Source: Psychrobacter sp. FME6 (GTDB taxonomy: Bacteria > Pseudomonadota > Gammaproteobacteria > Pseudomonadales > Moraxellaceae). From it: a stretch of DNA of 40,953 bases. Shown one piece after another: positions 24,982 through 34,796 of this stretch. Both the position numbers and the translations under genes were made by a program. Position 1 is the stretch's first letter, and each line of letters opens with the position of its first letter. Under the pieces are notes generated by a model. It searched no databases. It had not been told where the DNA came from and saw only the letters and a program-made list of their open reading frames with translations. The stretch is taken from positions 1 through 40,953 of the forward strand of contig NZ_RRYW01000019.1 in the NCBI RefSeq assembly GCF_014861365.1, read 5' to 3'.

Positions 24982-26466
24982 ATGTCTAAAAATACATTAA
25001 AACTATCGAACCCAAGTTTACTCAAACAGCAGTGTTTTATTAAGGATGGCTGGCACGAAGCCAGTGATAATGATAATGGCAACAACAGTGCCACTATCGA
25101 GGTCAGCAATCCCTTTACTGGGGAGGTTATTGGTACTGTACCAAGCCTGAGCAAAGAGGATGTCAATGAAGCGGTTGCGTATTCTCATGATGCGCAGACA
25201 GCTTGGGCGGCAAAAACGGCACAAGAGCGTAGCGAGCTGCTACAAAAGTGGGCAGACCTCATCGATGCCAATAAAGAAGATTTAGCGATTATTATGACTG
25301 CTGAACAAGGAAAGCCTTTGACTGAGTCACGCGGCGAAATTGGCTATGCCAATAGCTTTATTCGTTGGTTTAGCGAGGAAGGCAAACGCGTTTATGGCGA
25401 CACCATTCCTGCTAATAAATCGCAACTGCGCCATGTCATTTTAAAGCAGCCAATTGGTGTTTGTGCGGCGATTACTCCTTGGAACTTTCCAGCAGCGATG
25501 ATTACACGTAAAGCTGCGCCTGCACTCGCATCAGGCTGTACTATGATTATCAAGCCTGCCTCCGAAACACCATTTTCTGCCTTGGCATTGGGTGTATTAG
25601 CAGAGCAAGCCGGCATTCCAGCAGGTGTCATTCAGGTCGTGACTGGGAAATCATCAGTCATCGGTGATATTTTAACCAGTGACGTCCGAATCCAAAAACT
25701 CTCCTTTACTGGCTCGACGGAAGTGGGGCGTACATTAATGGCGCAATGTGCACCAACTGTCAAAAAACTGTCATTAGAGCTTGGTGGTAACGCACCATTT
25801 ATTGTCTTTGATGACGCTGATTTGGAAAAGGCGGCTGAAGGCTTAATCGCTTCTAAGTACCGTAATGCGGGTCAAACCTGTGTCTGTGCCAACCGAGTCT
25901 ATGTCCAAGATAGCATCAAAGATAAATTTTTAGAAATTTTTGTCAAAAAAGTAACTGAGCTCAAAGTCGGTAATGGCATGGAGGAAGGTGTCGATATTGG
26001 ACCGCTTATCAATAAAGATGGCCTAGAAAAGGTTCAAGCACTATTAAACGATGCACTTGATAAAGGCGCAAAAATTGTCACTGGTGGCGATACAAATCCT
26101 GCCTCGGCACTGAGTTTTAACCCGACGGTCATTACGGATTTGAGTACCGACATGGAGATTGCCAGCGAAGAAATATTTGGCCCTATCGCAACGATATTTA
26201 TCTTCTCAGACGAAGAAGAAGTGATTCGTAAAGCCAATGACACTATCTATGGTCTTGCCGCTTACTTCTATAGTAACGATTATGCCCGCTCATGGCGCGT
26301 GACGGAAGGTCTTGAGTACGGCATTGTCGGCCATAACACAGGTTTAATCTCTACAGAAGTAGCGCCTTTTGGCGGGGTAAAACAGTCGGGCTTTGGTCGT
26401 GAAGGCTCAAAATATGGTATTGAAGAATATGTTGTAACTAAATACTGGTGTTCTGATATTAGTTAA
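24982..26466 (+). CDS. gabD: NAD(P)-dependent succinate/glutarate-semialdehyde dehydrogenase
   Basis: A 494-aa aldehyde dehydrogenase of the GabD group. The start is ATG 24982, six bases after AAGGAG; a frame open from 24892 would add 30 unrelated residues. PWNFPAAMITRKAAPAL carries the oxyanion Asn, LSLELGGNAPFIVFDDADL the general base Glu266, and GQTCVCANR the nucleophile Cys300 with Cys302. The protein ends with FGGVKQSGFGREGSKYGIEEY, typical of GabD. It can serve in 4-aminobutyrate breakdown. Next to gcdH it may instead act as glutarate semialdehyde dehydrogenase (DavD) in lysine degradation. No aminotransferase (gabT/davT) is present in the window. Confidence 0.9.
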   Translation: MSKNTLKLSNPSLLKQQCFIKDGWHEASDNDNGNNSATIEVSNPFTGEVIGTVPSLSKEDVNEAVAYSHDAQTAWAAKTAQERSELLQKWADLIDANKEDLAIIMTAEQGKPLTESRGEIGYANSFIRWFSEEGKRVYGDTIPANKSQLRHVILKQPIGVCAAITPWNFPAAMITRKAAPALASGCTMIIKPASETPFSALALGVLAEQAGIPAGVIQVVTGKSSVIGDILTSDVRIQKLSFTGSTEVGRTLMAQCAPTVKKLSLELGGNAPFIVFDDADLEKAAEGLIASKYRNAGQTCVCANRVYVQDSIKDKFLEIFVKKVTELKVGNGMEEGVDIGPLINKDGLEKVQALLNDALDKGAKIVTGGDTNPASALSFNPTVITDLSTDMEIASEEIFGPIATIFIFSDEEEVIRKANDTIYGLAAYFYSNDYARSWRVTEGLEYGIVGHNTGLISTEVAPFGGVKQSGFGREGSKYGIEEYVVTKYWCSDIS

Positions 26467-26525
26467 GCTGTTTTAGCCTAAAAAATAACCGTTTATTTTA
26501 AAATGGCATATGAAACTAAGTTAAT

Positions 26526-26558
26526 AAAAAAGTCTAGCGTTGGACGTTAGGCTTTTTT
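26526..26558 (+). terminator. Bidirectional intrinsic terminator between gabD and the glycosyltransferase
   Basis: AAAAGTCTAGCG (26528-26539) pairs with CGTTAGGCTTTT (26545-26556), with two G-U pairs on the plus strand. A-runs and T-runs flank both sides, so it can serve gabD and the convergent glycosyltransferase gene. Confidence 0.82.
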
Positions 26559-26587
26559 ATATAGTCAGTGAAAAGTAATATTGAAAG

Positions 26588-27982
26588 CTATTCTTCAAGA
26601 TTTTTATCTTTTGTTACTAACGAGTCGCCATGTTTCAGCAGTGATTTTTTAGCCTCAATAGGTTTGGGCTCTAAAGTTTTAGTCGCTGGCGTAGGCTTAT
26701 CTTTGTCAACCGTCTTTTTTTTACTAAGAACAATCGGTTTAATAGGTTCTTTATGAACCAGACGATCAGAAGGCTTATCAAAAGGTTGGATGGTTGGTTT
26801 AAGGCTCTTTTTGATTCTTTTTTCCGCTAGAACATCCGTGGCTGTTTGTTCTTCTGCTAATGACAAATCATACAAACCTTGGTACACAGCAAGCGTTTCT
26901 TCAATCATCTCACGCATAGTAAATTGAGTGGTTATCTCAGGGCGTGTCACGCTTTCTAGCTGATTTCTCACTGATTTACATAGCGCTTTGGCATTGTATT
27001 TTTTTACCAATCCTTGCGGGTAGAGCGGTTGTAGAATTTCACTAAACGCCGCTTGGTCCCAACCAATTACTGGCGTTCCCAAGTGAATGGCTTGCAGGGC
27101 ATTGATGCCGATAGGTTCGGGTTCGTTGGCAAGTGCCATCACGATATTGGCTGCTGACAACCACTCGCGCATGTCGTTGCGTTTGCTGCCCACATAGGTA
27201 ATACGCTCAGCCAAGCCCAGTGTATTGGTGCGTTGACGGAAGTCTTCATGCGCCACATCACCATCTCTATAATCCTCATCCATAATAATGACGTGGATAT
27301 TAGGGAATTGCTCTTGCAAGTTACCCAAAATATCAATCAACCATTCTTGACCGTATTCATTGCCAATAATGGTTGGAAATACCAGCCACTTTTTATGCTC
27401 AAGCTCAGGGTATTCAGCAAAGGTATGCCGCAGCCAATAAACAGAAGGATTGTGCCGATAAGGATAGCGGCGGGTATCGATGCCACGGTAGATGCGCTTA
27501 ATCACTTTAGGCTCAAGCTCTTCGCGGCGCAGTCCTTTTTTTAGATAGTTGGTCACACTATCAGAGACTGTGATAATCGTATCGACATCGAGCAGGGCTT
27601 GCGAGTATTTATTGATGGGGTAAAAGCCATACATGGTCGAGATCAGTTTTGGCATACGTTTGACACGTGCGCGGCGTAGTGCCAAGTGTAGTATCCATGC
27701 AGGCGTGCGCGAGTGCACATGAATGATGTCAGGATTGTATTTTTCAATCAGACGGCGCAATGCCGCGACTTGCAATAAAGACAACCAGGATTTTTTATTC
27801 ATATATAACTGGTGGTAGTTATTGCCATCACGCTTCAGGCGTATGACCAATTCATTGTCTTCATCAGCACTAGAGACAATAATTGAAGTATGATCATTTT
27901 TGACCAATGCGCGGCCAAGATGAAAAATGCCGCGCTCGGATTCATCATGCTTTAAAGACGACAGTAAGCGCATAACTTTCAT
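26588..27982 (-). CDS. Glycosyltransferase family 4 protein
   Basis: A 464-aa GT-B glycosyltransferase, probably acting on a surface polysaccharide or LPS at the cytoplasmic membrane face. The N-terminal domain has MRLLSSLKHDESERGIFHLGRALVKNDH and IIHVHSRTPAWILHLA. The C-terminal domain has KRIYRGIDTRRY, WLVFPTIIGNEYGQEWLID and ANEPEPIGINALQAIHLGTPVIG. In most GT4 enzymes this last motif is EX7E; here the second Glu is Gln297 (first Glu 289). About 80 C-terminal residues form a Lys/Pro-rich tail beyond the catalytic domain. No clear ribosome site precedes the ATG at 27982. No other polysaccharide genes lie beside it. Confidence 0.85.
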   Translation of the reverse strand: MKVMRLLSSLKHDESERGIFHLGRALVKNDHTSIIVSSADEDNELVIRLKRDGNNYHQLYMNKKSWLSLLQVAALRRLIEKYNPDIIHVHSRTPAWILHLALRRARVKRMPKLISTMYGFYPINKYSQALLDVDTIITVSDSVTNYLKKGLRREELEPKVIKRIYRGIDTRRYPYRHNPSVYWLRHTFAEYPELEHKKWLVFPTIIGNEYGQEWLIDILGNLQEQFPNIHVIIMDEDYRDGDVAHEDFRQRTNTLGLAERITYVGSKRNDMREWLSAANIVMALANEPEPIGINALQAIHLGTPVIGWDQAAFSEILQPLYPQGLVKKYNAKALCKSVRNQLESVTRPEITTQFTMREMIEETLAVYQGLYDLSLAEEQTATDVLAEKRIKKSLKPTIQPFDKPSDRLVHKEPIKPIVLSKKKTVDKDKPTPATKTLEPKPIEAKKSLLKHGDSLVTKDKNLEE

Positions 27983-28341
27983 AGTGGCATTGATGACCAG
28001 TTAATAATATCAAGTTGCTATTGTCAGTTAAAAGCGGTCAAAACTCAACCATCAAGATAAAAAGATAGGATTAGGTTATTGGTTTCTGCCCTCTTTGATG
28101 TTAACGATCATAAAGTAGCCTTACCAAAAATGCTGATAGCGCTGCTCGCTCATGCTCACTATGAATATTAGCGGGATGTTGAGTTTCCCTTGTAGTCGTT
28201 CGTAATTTATGGTTGCCATAAGCGCAGATTACCAATTCATTTATAAGCTATTATTTTAGAAAAATGGCTTGCAAGTCACTGTAATTATTAGAGAAATATT
28301 GATTTTATGCGACAACTGTTGTCGTGCTATTTATGAGGTTT
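27983..28341. other. Intergenic region, 359 bp, nothing recognised
   Basis: AT-rich sequence between two minus-strand genes. It should hold the promoter of the glycosyltransferase, but no convincing promoter, hairpin or short gene was seen. Confidence 0.5.
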
Positions 28342-28956
28342 TTAATTAAAGGAGCAGGGGTTAGGCAAGGTTTGAACCACTTCTTCTGAGAAGTGTTTTT
28401 TGACAATTAGACGTCCTTTTTTATCAAACTCAACATTGTACTTGGGATAAATCGCAGATTCACTATTGCTATGAGTTGAAGGTAAAGCCATCTCTTTATC
28501 CGAGAAAAAATGACGGGCAATCCAGAGTTTTTGATCATTGTCATATTCAACACTACACCGACTTTTTAGATCAAAATCAAAGTATAGATCAAAATTTTGT
28601 TTTTTATCCCCACGACCAAATAGTATATTAGCTCCGCATGAACTACCACAGCCGATATAGACATGATAAGTATCTTTATCGACTCTTTTGAGCGAAGTAT
28701 GGTTCCAGCCGTAACCACCCATGTCATCCATAATTACAGTTTCTATTATGGTGCCATCATTTAACGTTTCGCTTTTAAGGATATAACCATCATCACAATA
28801 TTCATGACCGTCTTTACTCATATATGCAGTACAAATTTTCGACATATAAAAGCTATCGTCAAATTTTGGTTCGGTGGCTTCAGCCCAAGATGTAGAACTC
28901 AAGAGACAGCCGTAAATGATAAAAATCAATGAATAAAGAAAAGAAGGTTTATACAT
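28342..28956 (-). CDS. Exported protein of unknown function
   Basis: I do not recognise a family. The start is placed at the ATG at 28956 (204 aa) because it gives a classical signal peptide, MYKPSFLYSLIFIIYGCLL, followed by SSTSWA and cleavage before EATEP. A GTG at 28995 would add 13 residues. The mature part contains six cysteines (for example ICTAY, YCDDG, GCGSSCG and NPCSFN), which suggests disulfides and a periplasmic location. The remainder is rich in Asp, Tyr and Phe, as in small beta proteins. It is a single-gene unit as far as can be seen. Confidence 0.65.
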   Translation of the reverse strand: MYKPSFLYSLIFIIYGCLLSSTSWAEATEPKFDDSFYMSKICTAYMSKDGHEYCDDGYILKSETLNDGTIIETVIMDDMGGYGWNHTSLKRVDKDTYHVYIGCGSSCGANILFGRGDKKQNFDLYFDFDLKSRCSVEYDNDQKLWIARHFFSDKEMALPSTHSNSESAIYPKYNVEFDKKGRLIVKKHFSEEVVQTLPNPCSFN

Positions 28957-29036
28957 GCAAACAACAACCAGATATTTGTTTTGGATTAAAAGCACTATAG
29001 CAAAAGGTTGGTTGTTAAGGAATAAAGTGCACGTAT

Positions 29037-29080
29037 AAAAAAGGCCTTGCTCACTAGAAAAATAGCGCGCAAGACCTTTT
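29037..29080 (-). terminator. Intrinsic terminator after the 29108-29995 gene
   Basis: On the minus strand AAAAGGTCTTGC and GCAAGGCCTTTT pair around a loop, and the second arm runs into six T residues. It lies about 30 bp past the stop codon. Confidence 0.8.
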
Positions 29081-29107
29081 ATTGATTTTTAAGATTTTAT
29101 GCTGTAT

Positions 29108-29995
29108 TTATTGCACTTTGGCGCGTATGACCACAGTCTGTGCAGCATTTGGACTCAGGTCAACCAAGTTCCACTTAAGGCCAGAGTAGTTCTCTTTGAC
29201 AACCACTGTATTACCTACTTGCTGAATGGTTTGGTATGTATCGCCGCCAGTGGTTGCAAGCGTTGGTAGCGGGCTATTCAACGATACTAATCTCACGCCA
29301 TTTGGCAACGAAACCATGGCATTAATATCAGTCACAGGCTGCGCGGTGGTATTGGTATAAGTCGTATGATATTCAATAATATCACCAGGCGCGATATGGT
29401 TGGCAGGAACTGCTACCTCACGTCCATCGCTGTTTTTAAGGATTTTCATCACTTTGGTTTGAGCGTTGACGATATCAGGCATATTAAAGGTGGGTGTGAG
29501 TTGTATGGTGTCTATAGTAGTTGTCGTCGATACATTAGCATTAATAACGGGCAATTGGCTAGCAGGCGTGACAGGCAATACTTGCGTTACTGTACTCGCC
29601 GTCGGCACGGCTATCACATCGACTCTGTTGGTTTGATTGGTCGCCTTATTTGTTACAGGTACGCTCGTGACAGTGGTGCTACCTTGAGAGATGACTGTAT
29701 TGTCGTTAGTACCTTGACGAACGACATAACGCGGCACATTGCTGACTTGAGTGATCGAAAAAGGCATACCGTCTTGCATGGTAATACCGTTAGACGTCGC
29801 ATTAATAGTGGTGTTTTTGCCGTCAGAGTACTGTTCAACCACGGTGGTACTATCGCCAGCAGACGGATTAATGGCTACTTCAGTAGCGGCATTTGCTGAT
29901 GACAGAGCCAGTACTGTACCGGCCAAAATCGCCGATACTGCCGTGAATGTGGCTGTTTTTTGCAAACCAGTTGAGCGATTCATAGTAGTGGTCAT
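29108..29995 (-). CDS. Exported DUF11-type repeat-domain protein
   Basis: A 295-aa exported protein. The start is ATG 29995, seven bases after AAAGGA; a frame open from 30127 adds 44 hydrophobic residues that overlap the promoter region and lacks a ribosome site. The signal peptide is MTTTMNRSTGLQKTATFTAVSAILAGTVLALSSANA. The middle is rich in Thr, Val and Asn. The C-terminal 100 residues (PGDIIEYHTTYTNTTAQPVTDINAMVSLPNG) resemble a DUF11 domain, an Ig-like fold of surface proteins. There is no sortase signal, autotransporter barrel or membrane anchor. The function is unknown; a periplasmic or secreted role is likely. Confidence 0.7.
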   Translation of the reverse strand: MTTTMNRSTGLQKTATFTAVSAILAGTVLALSSANAATEVAINPSAGDSTTVVEQYSDGKNTTINATSNGITMQDGMPFSITQVSNVPRYVVRQGTNDNTVISQGSTTVTSVPVTNKATNQTNRVDVIAVPTASTVTQVLPVTPASQLPVINANVSTTTTIDTIQLTPTFNMPDIVNAQTKVMKILKNSDGREVAVPANHIAPGDIIEYHTTYTNTTAQPVTDINAMVSLPNGVRLVSLNSPLPTLATTGGDTYQTIQQVGNTVVVKENYSGLKWNLVDLSPNAAQTVVIRAKVQ

Positions 29996-30508
29996 AATAA
30001 AGTCCTTTAAAGGTACCGTCAGTAAAGCAGGTATAAGTATACTTATACCATTCACAAAAATTAGAATGGCAAGGAAAACGAGTTCAAGTACTACGCCTTG
30101 TAGACTAAACGAGTCTGACACAGCCAATCTTACTTTTTGGGTTTGGTATTAGATAAACAAAACCCCCGTTAAATGACACTACAGAGCAGGCCAAATAACG
30201 AGGGTCGAGGGGATAGTGATAACAGTAATAAATAGCCAAACGATACAAGCTGTTTATCAAAGCATGCTATCAAACTATAAAATTACCGATTTATCCGTCA
30301 TTATTTTAATGAATAGCTAAGCATGCGCCATGCGCCTAATTATTTAGCCATTTCAACTCAACAATTATGCGCTAAAACGGATTAAATAGAACAGCTGCAT
30401 TGTGTAACTGCCGTCCTATAAACAATGATTTTTTGTGTGCTTTACTTTATTTACTTCTTAAAAGAATTACTATTTTACTGACTATAAAAGCTAAAAAATC
30501 CAATTAAA
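29996..30508. other. Intergenic region, 513 bp, with an unassigned minus-strand terminator
   Basis: The gap lies between greA and the DUF11-type gene, both on the minus strand. Apart from the hairpin at 30155-30205 it is AT-rich. No reading frame with a ribosome site was found. A minus-strand promoter-like pair TTGTAT and TGTTAT (18 bp apart) lies shortly before the hairpin, but it is weak. Confidence 0.5.
30155..30205 (-). terminator. Intrinsic terminator-like hairpin upstream of the DUF11-type gene
   Basis: On the minus strand ACCCTCGTTA (30205-30196) pairs with TAACGGGGGT (30171-30162), with one U-G pair, followed by TTTTGTTT. The plus strand would have a C-A mismatch, so minus-strand RNA is favoured. 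It lies 304 nt past greA and about 165 nt before the next gene. Confidence 0.65.
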
Positions 30509-30985
30509 TTAATCGTATATGACTTTCATAATTTCGTATTCGACCACGCCTTTTGGGGTTTCGATACGTACTTCATCGCCTTCGAATTTGCCAATTAAAC
30601 CACGGGCAATCGGTGAGTTGACAGAGATTTTACCCGCTTTAAAGTCAGCTTCATCGTCGCCAACGATTTTATATTGTTTCTCTTCTTCGGTGTCCATATT
30701 TTCGATAACGACGCTCACGCCGAATATGATACGACCGTCTTTTGGCAAAGTCGCAGTATCGATGACTTGAGCACCGCCTAATTTGGCTTCGATATCGCGG
30801 ATACGTGCTTCACAAAACCCTTGCTGTTCACGGGCAGCATGGTATTCAGCATTTTCTTTTAAGTCGCCGTGTTCGCGAGCTTCAGCGATAGCGGCTGTGA
30901 TACGAGGACGGTCGACACTTTTTAACTGTTTGAGTTCAGTTTCTAAAGCAGCATGTCCTTGTGGAGTCATGGGGTAACGTTGCAT
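30509..30985 (-). CDS. greA: Transcription elongation factor GreA
   Basis: GreA rescues backtracked RNA polymerase by stimulating transcript cleavage through the secondary channel. It has 158 aa (E. coli: 158), with AAGGA just before the ATG at 30985. The coiled-coil half has [17 protein letters not shown] and [27 protein letters not shown], where the tip acidic residues (Asp and Glu in [10 protein letters not shown]) are intact. The C-terminal FKBP-like domain includes [20 protein letters not shown]. It follows carA-carB on the same strand, as in many gammaproteobacteria. A terminator after carB separates them. Confidence 0.97.
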   Translation of the reverse strand: MQRYPMTPQGHAALETELKQLKSVDRPRITAAIAEAREHGDLKENAEYHAAREQQGFCEARIRDIEAKLGGAQVIDTATLPKDGRIIFGVSVVIENMDTEEEKQYKIVGDDEADFKAGKISVNSPIARGLIGKFEGDEVRIETPKGVVEYEIMKVIYD

Positions 30986-31344
30986 ATTTTTTCCTTAAAC
31001 CAATAACACCACACCACCTCCTACTCTTAGCGAATAGTGAGATGGTGTCAGCGTTGTAGCAATGAGTATGAAGTATAAAAAGAGTAAGGTTTAGACTGCG
31101 TAATAGGCAAAGGTAGAGTCATGCTTGAGCGTACGACGCTTAAGCTGAGGTGCACTTAACCTTACGTAATAAAAAGCATAGTCGCAGTTCAGCCACTATG
31201 CTTTTTAGGTCTATTTCTTTAAAAGTGTCGTTTTTTTAAAGCATTATTATCATATCAAAATCAATAACAAGTTTCGCATTGGCTTTTAATTTAGCCTAGC
31301 GATTAGGCTTAATCTACTGAAATTATGCAGCCAAGTCAATAGAG
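30986..31344. other. Intergenic region between carB and greA, 359 bp
   Basis: It contains the carB terminator (31171-31206). A weaker hairpin AGCCTA-n5-TAGGCT lies at 31293-31309, close to the carB stop. The part next to greA should contain its promoter; none was recognised with confidence. No gene is visible. Confidence 0.6.
31171..31206 (-). terminator. Strong intrinsic terminator after carB
   Basis: AAAAAGCATAGT (31171-31182) and ACTATGCTTTTT (31195-31206) are exact complements around a 12-nt loop. The structure is symmetrical and can work in both directions; only minus-strand genes are present here. Confidence 0.88.
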
Positions 31345-34300
31345 TTAAACGATAGTCTTCGCTTGTTCATGCAAATCTTGCAGCTTATAAACGTCAAATG
31401 GCAAGTCAATCGCGTAAGATTTACAAACCGCATCCGCCGCGCCTAGGGTGGTGACATAGAATACCTTGCCTTGTAGCGCGCTACGGCGAATAGAGAAAGA
31501 ATCCTCTTGTGCCTGCTTGCCTTCGGTGGTGTTGATAATCATGTCGATTTTGCCATTTTTTAAGGCATCAACGATGTGTGGGCGACCTTCGGTAACTTTA
31601 TTGATTTGCTTACATTCGATACCATTTTCTGCCAATACTTTTTGGGTACCAGTAGTAGCAACGATATTAAAGCCAAAGTCGATAAGCTGACGGGCGATAG
31701 GCGCCACTTGCTCTTTATCGCTATCACGTACTGAGATAAAGATGGTTTTGTTTTCGCCTTCGGTTGGCAAACCTGGCAGACGCTCATTACTACCGATGAC
31801 GGCCTTGTAAAAAGCTTCGCCAAAAGTTTTACCAACGCCCATGACTTCACCGGTTGATTTCATCTCAGGGCTTAAGATTGGGTCAACACCTGGGAATTTG
31901 GCAAATGGGAATACCGCTTCTTTGACCGCATAGAATGCAGGTACGATTTCAGTGGTAAAGCCTTGATCTTTTAGCGAGGTGCCCGCCATACAACGCGCGG
32001 CGATTTGCGCTAGTGATGTACCGATGCATTTAGACACAAACGGTACGGTACGTGCAGCGCGTGGGTTGACTTCAAGGATATAAACGGTTTCACCTTTTAC
32101 AGCAAATTGCACGTTCATTAGACCGACAACACCAAGCTCTTTTGCCATGGCAATCGTTTGCGCGCGCATGACGTCACACAATTCATCAGACAACGAGTAG
32201 GGTGGCAATGAGCATGCTGAGTCACCAGAGTGTACGCCTGCTTGTTCGATATGCTGCATGATACCGCCAATTACCACGTCTGTACCGTCGCTAACACAGT
32301 CCACATCGACTTCGATCGCATCGTCTAAGAAACGATCTAACAATACTGGCGCTTCGTTTGATGCTTGTACAGCGGTGCGCAGATAATGTCTTAACTCGTC
32401 TTCGTTGTAGACAATTTCCATCGCGCGACCACCGAGTACATAAGAGGGGCGTACGACCAATGGATAACCCACGTCTTTTGCTTTTATCAAGCCGTCTTCT
32501 AAGCTCGTGGCCAAGGCATTGGTTGGTTGAATAAGGTTTAATTGTTGAATCATATGTTGGAAGCGTTCGCGATCTTCTGCGCGGTCAATCGCATCAGGGC
32601 TAGTACCGATTATTTTGACCCCAGCAGATTCTAAAGCGCGCGCCAGTTTCAATGGTGTTTGACCACCAAACTGCACAATCACCCCATCAGGATTTTCGAT
32701 ACGCACAATTTCTAATACGTCTTCAAGCGTAATTGGCTCAAAATATAGACGGTCAGAGGTGTCATAATCGGTTGAAACGGTTTCAGGGTTACAGTTGACC
32801 ATGATGGTCTCATAACCGTCTTCGCGCATCGCAAGTGCCGCGTGGACACAGCAATAGTCAAACTCGATACCTTGACCGATACGGTTAGGACCACCACCGA
32901 TAACCATGATTTTTTTGTTATCCGTTGGGTTGGCTTCACATTCACTATCATACGTTGAGTACATATAAGCGGTACTGGTGGCAAATTCTGCCGCGCAGGT
33001 GTCGACACGCTTATAGACTGGATAAACGTTTAAGTCCCAGCGTTTTTTACGTAGCTGCTTTTGTGACACACCAAGCAACTTCGCCAAACGTAGGTCAGAT
33101 AAGCCTTTACGCTTAAAGCTACGTAAGTTTTTCTCGTTCAAACCGCCAAAGCCTAGTGCTTTAACCGTTGCTTCAGTGTTAACGATATCTTCGATTTGCA
33201 CCAAGAACCATGGGTCGATTTTGGTTAAGTTAAACACCTCATCGACGCTCATACCAATACGGAAAGCATCAGCAATATAATAAATGCGTTCAGGGGTTGG
33301 AATGGTCAAGCGATTGGTAATCTCGCTACGGGCTTTTTCAATGCTTACTTTTGATAAGTCGATTTGCTCATCAAAACCATCATTGCCGGTTTCCATACCA
33401 CGCAGTGCTTTTTGCATGGATTCTTGGAAGTTACGACCAATCGCCATCACTTCACCAACCGACTTCATTTGTGTTGATAATGCACTATCGGCTTGTGGAA
33501 ATTTTTCAAAGTTAAAACGAGGTATTTTAGTGACGACATAATCAAGCGCAGGCTCGAAGCTGGCTGGCGTTTTGCCACCAGTAATGTCATTTTGCAATTC
33601 ATCTAACGTATACCCAATGGCCAGTTTGGCAGCGATTTTGGCAATCGGGAAGCCAGTGGCTTTTGATGCCAATGCTGATGAGCGTGAAACGCGTGGGTTC
33701 ATCTCGATAACGACCATACGACCGGTCTCAGGGTTGATACCAAACTGGACGTTTGAGCCGCCTGTTTCAACACCGATTTCACGCAGTACTGCTAATGAAG
33801 CATTACGCATGATTTGGTATTCTTTGTCGGTCAAAGTTTGTGCTGGCGCGACGGTGATAGAGTCGCCGGTATGCACGCCCATTGGATCAAAGTTCTCAAT
33901 CGCACAGATGATGATGCAGTTGTCGTTTTTGTCACGAACCACTTCCATTTCATACTCCTTCCAACCGATTAATGATTCATCGATAAGGAGTTGATGGTTT
34001 GGCGATAAGTCAAAACCGCGCTCACAAATTTCGATAAATTCATCACGGTTATACGCGATACCGCCGCCGGAACCGCCCATGGTAAATGACGGACGAATGA
34101 TACACGGATAGCCCATTTTTTCTTGGGTAATAAACGCTTCTTCCATGGTTTCAGCGGTTTCAGCGCGCGGACATTCAAGGCCGATACGCTTCATGGCTTT
34201 ATCAAATAAGTTGCGGTCTTCTGCCATCTCGATTGAATCTTTGGTCGCACCAATCAGCTCGCAGTTGTATTTGGTTAATACGCCGTGCTTGTCCAATTCG

Positions 34301-34599
34301 AGCGCACAGTTTAGCGCCGTCTGTCCGCCCATGGTGGGCAAGATTGCGTCAGGACGTTCTTTGGCAATGATTTGCTCAACCGTCTGCCAAGTAATCGGCT
34401 CGATGTATGTCGCATCAGCCATGACAGGGTCGGTCATGATGGTCGCTGGGTTTGAGTTGACCAAGATGACGCGATAACCTTCTTCTTTTAGCGCTTTACA
34501 GGCTTGGGCACCTGAATAATCAAATTCACACGCTTGACCGATGACGATAGGGCCTGCGCCAATGATAAGAATGCTTTTTATGTCGGTACGTTTTGGCAT
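31345..34599 (-). CDS. carB: Carbamoyl phosphate synthase, large subunit
   Basis: CarB makes carbamoyl phosphate from bicarbonate, ATP and ammonia supplied by CarA, for pyrimidine and arginine synthesis. It has 1084 aa (E. coli: 1073). [30 protein letters not shown] starts the first ATP-grasp half; [26 protein letters not shown] starts the second. Glycine-rich ATP loops ([11 protein letters not shown] and [11 protein letters not shown]) are present in each half. The MGS-type allosteric domain forms the C-terminus (from about residue 935, [20 protein letters not shown]). It follows carA after 197 bp. The start ATG at 34599 has GAAGGT upstream. Confidence 0.98.
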   Translation of the reverse strand: MPKRTDIKSILIIGAGPIVIGQACEFDYSGAQACKALKEEGYRVILVNSNPATIMTDPVMADATYIEPITWQTVEQIIAKERPDAILPTMGGQTALNCALELDKHGVLTKYNCELIGATKDSIEMAEDRNLFDKAMKRIGLECPRAETAETMEEAFITQEKMGYPCIIRPSFTMGGSGGGIAYNRDEFIEICERGFDLSPNHQLLIDESLIGWKEYEMEVVRDKNDNCIIICAIENFDPMGVHTGDSITVAPAQTLTDKEYQIMRNASLAVLREIGVETGGSNVQFGINPETGRMVVIEMNPRVSRSSALASKATGFPIAKIAAKLAIGYTLDELQNDITGGKTPASFEPALDYVVTKIPRFNFEKFPQADSALSTQMKSVGEVMAIGRNFQESMQKALRGMETGNDGFDEQIDLSKVSIEKARSEITNRLTIPTPERIYYIADAFRIGMSVDEVFNLTKIDPWFLVQIEDIVNTEATVKALGFGGLNEKNLRSFKRKGLSDLRLAKLLGVSQKQLRKKRWDLNVYPVYKRVDTCAAEFATSTAYMYSTYDSECEANPTDNKKIMVIGGGPNRIGQGIEFDYCCVHAALAMREDGYETIMVNCNPETVSTDYDTSDRLYFEPITLEDVLEIVRIENPDGVIVQFGGQTPLKLARALESAGVKIIGTSPDAIDRAEDRERFQHMIQQLNLIQPTNALATSLEDGLIKAKDVGYPLVVRPSYVLGGRAMEIVYNEDELRHYLRTAVQASNEAPVLLDRFLDDAIEVDVDCVSDGTDVVIGGIMQHIEQAGVHSGDSACSLPPYSLSDELCDVMRAQTIAMAKELGVVGLMNVQFAVKGETVYILEVNPRAARTVPFVSKCIGTSLAQIAARCMAGTSLKDQGFTTEIVPAFYAVKEAVFPFAKFPGVDPILSPEMKSTGEVMGVGKTFGEAFYKAVIGSNERLPGLPTEGENKTIFISVRDSDKEQVAPIARQLIDFGFNIVATTGTQKVLAENGIECKQINKVTEGRPHIVDALKNGKIDMIINTTEGKQAQEDSFSIRRSALQGKVFYVTTLGAADAVCKSYAIDLPFDVYKLQDLHEQAKTIV

Positions 34600-34796
34600 A
34601 GTTAGGGCTACCTTCGTTAGTATGATGTTTTAATTGATTGATAATTCGGATAAAACTGTGTTTGAACAGTGCTATATTTTAAAAAGCTATATCTTAATAA
34701 AACAATGTTATTTTGCGTGGATCAGCTTAAACCATCGTTCGTGATCTAAGCTGTATAACGAATATATGCTGTTTGCTAATGGCTTATAGTTAAAAG

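Noticed and set aside
26561..26584. A fourth MITE-like copy, because TATAGTCAGTGAAAAGTAAT resembles the end of copy A
   Set aside because: Only one end is present, overlapping the gabD terminator and the glycosyltransferase stop; no core or opposite arm follows. It may be a solo end, but the evidence is too thin.
29996..30127. N-terminal extension of the DUF11-type protein to 30127
   Set aside because: It places a second hydrophobic segment before a complete signal peptide and lacks a ribosome site; ATG 29995 has AAAGGA.
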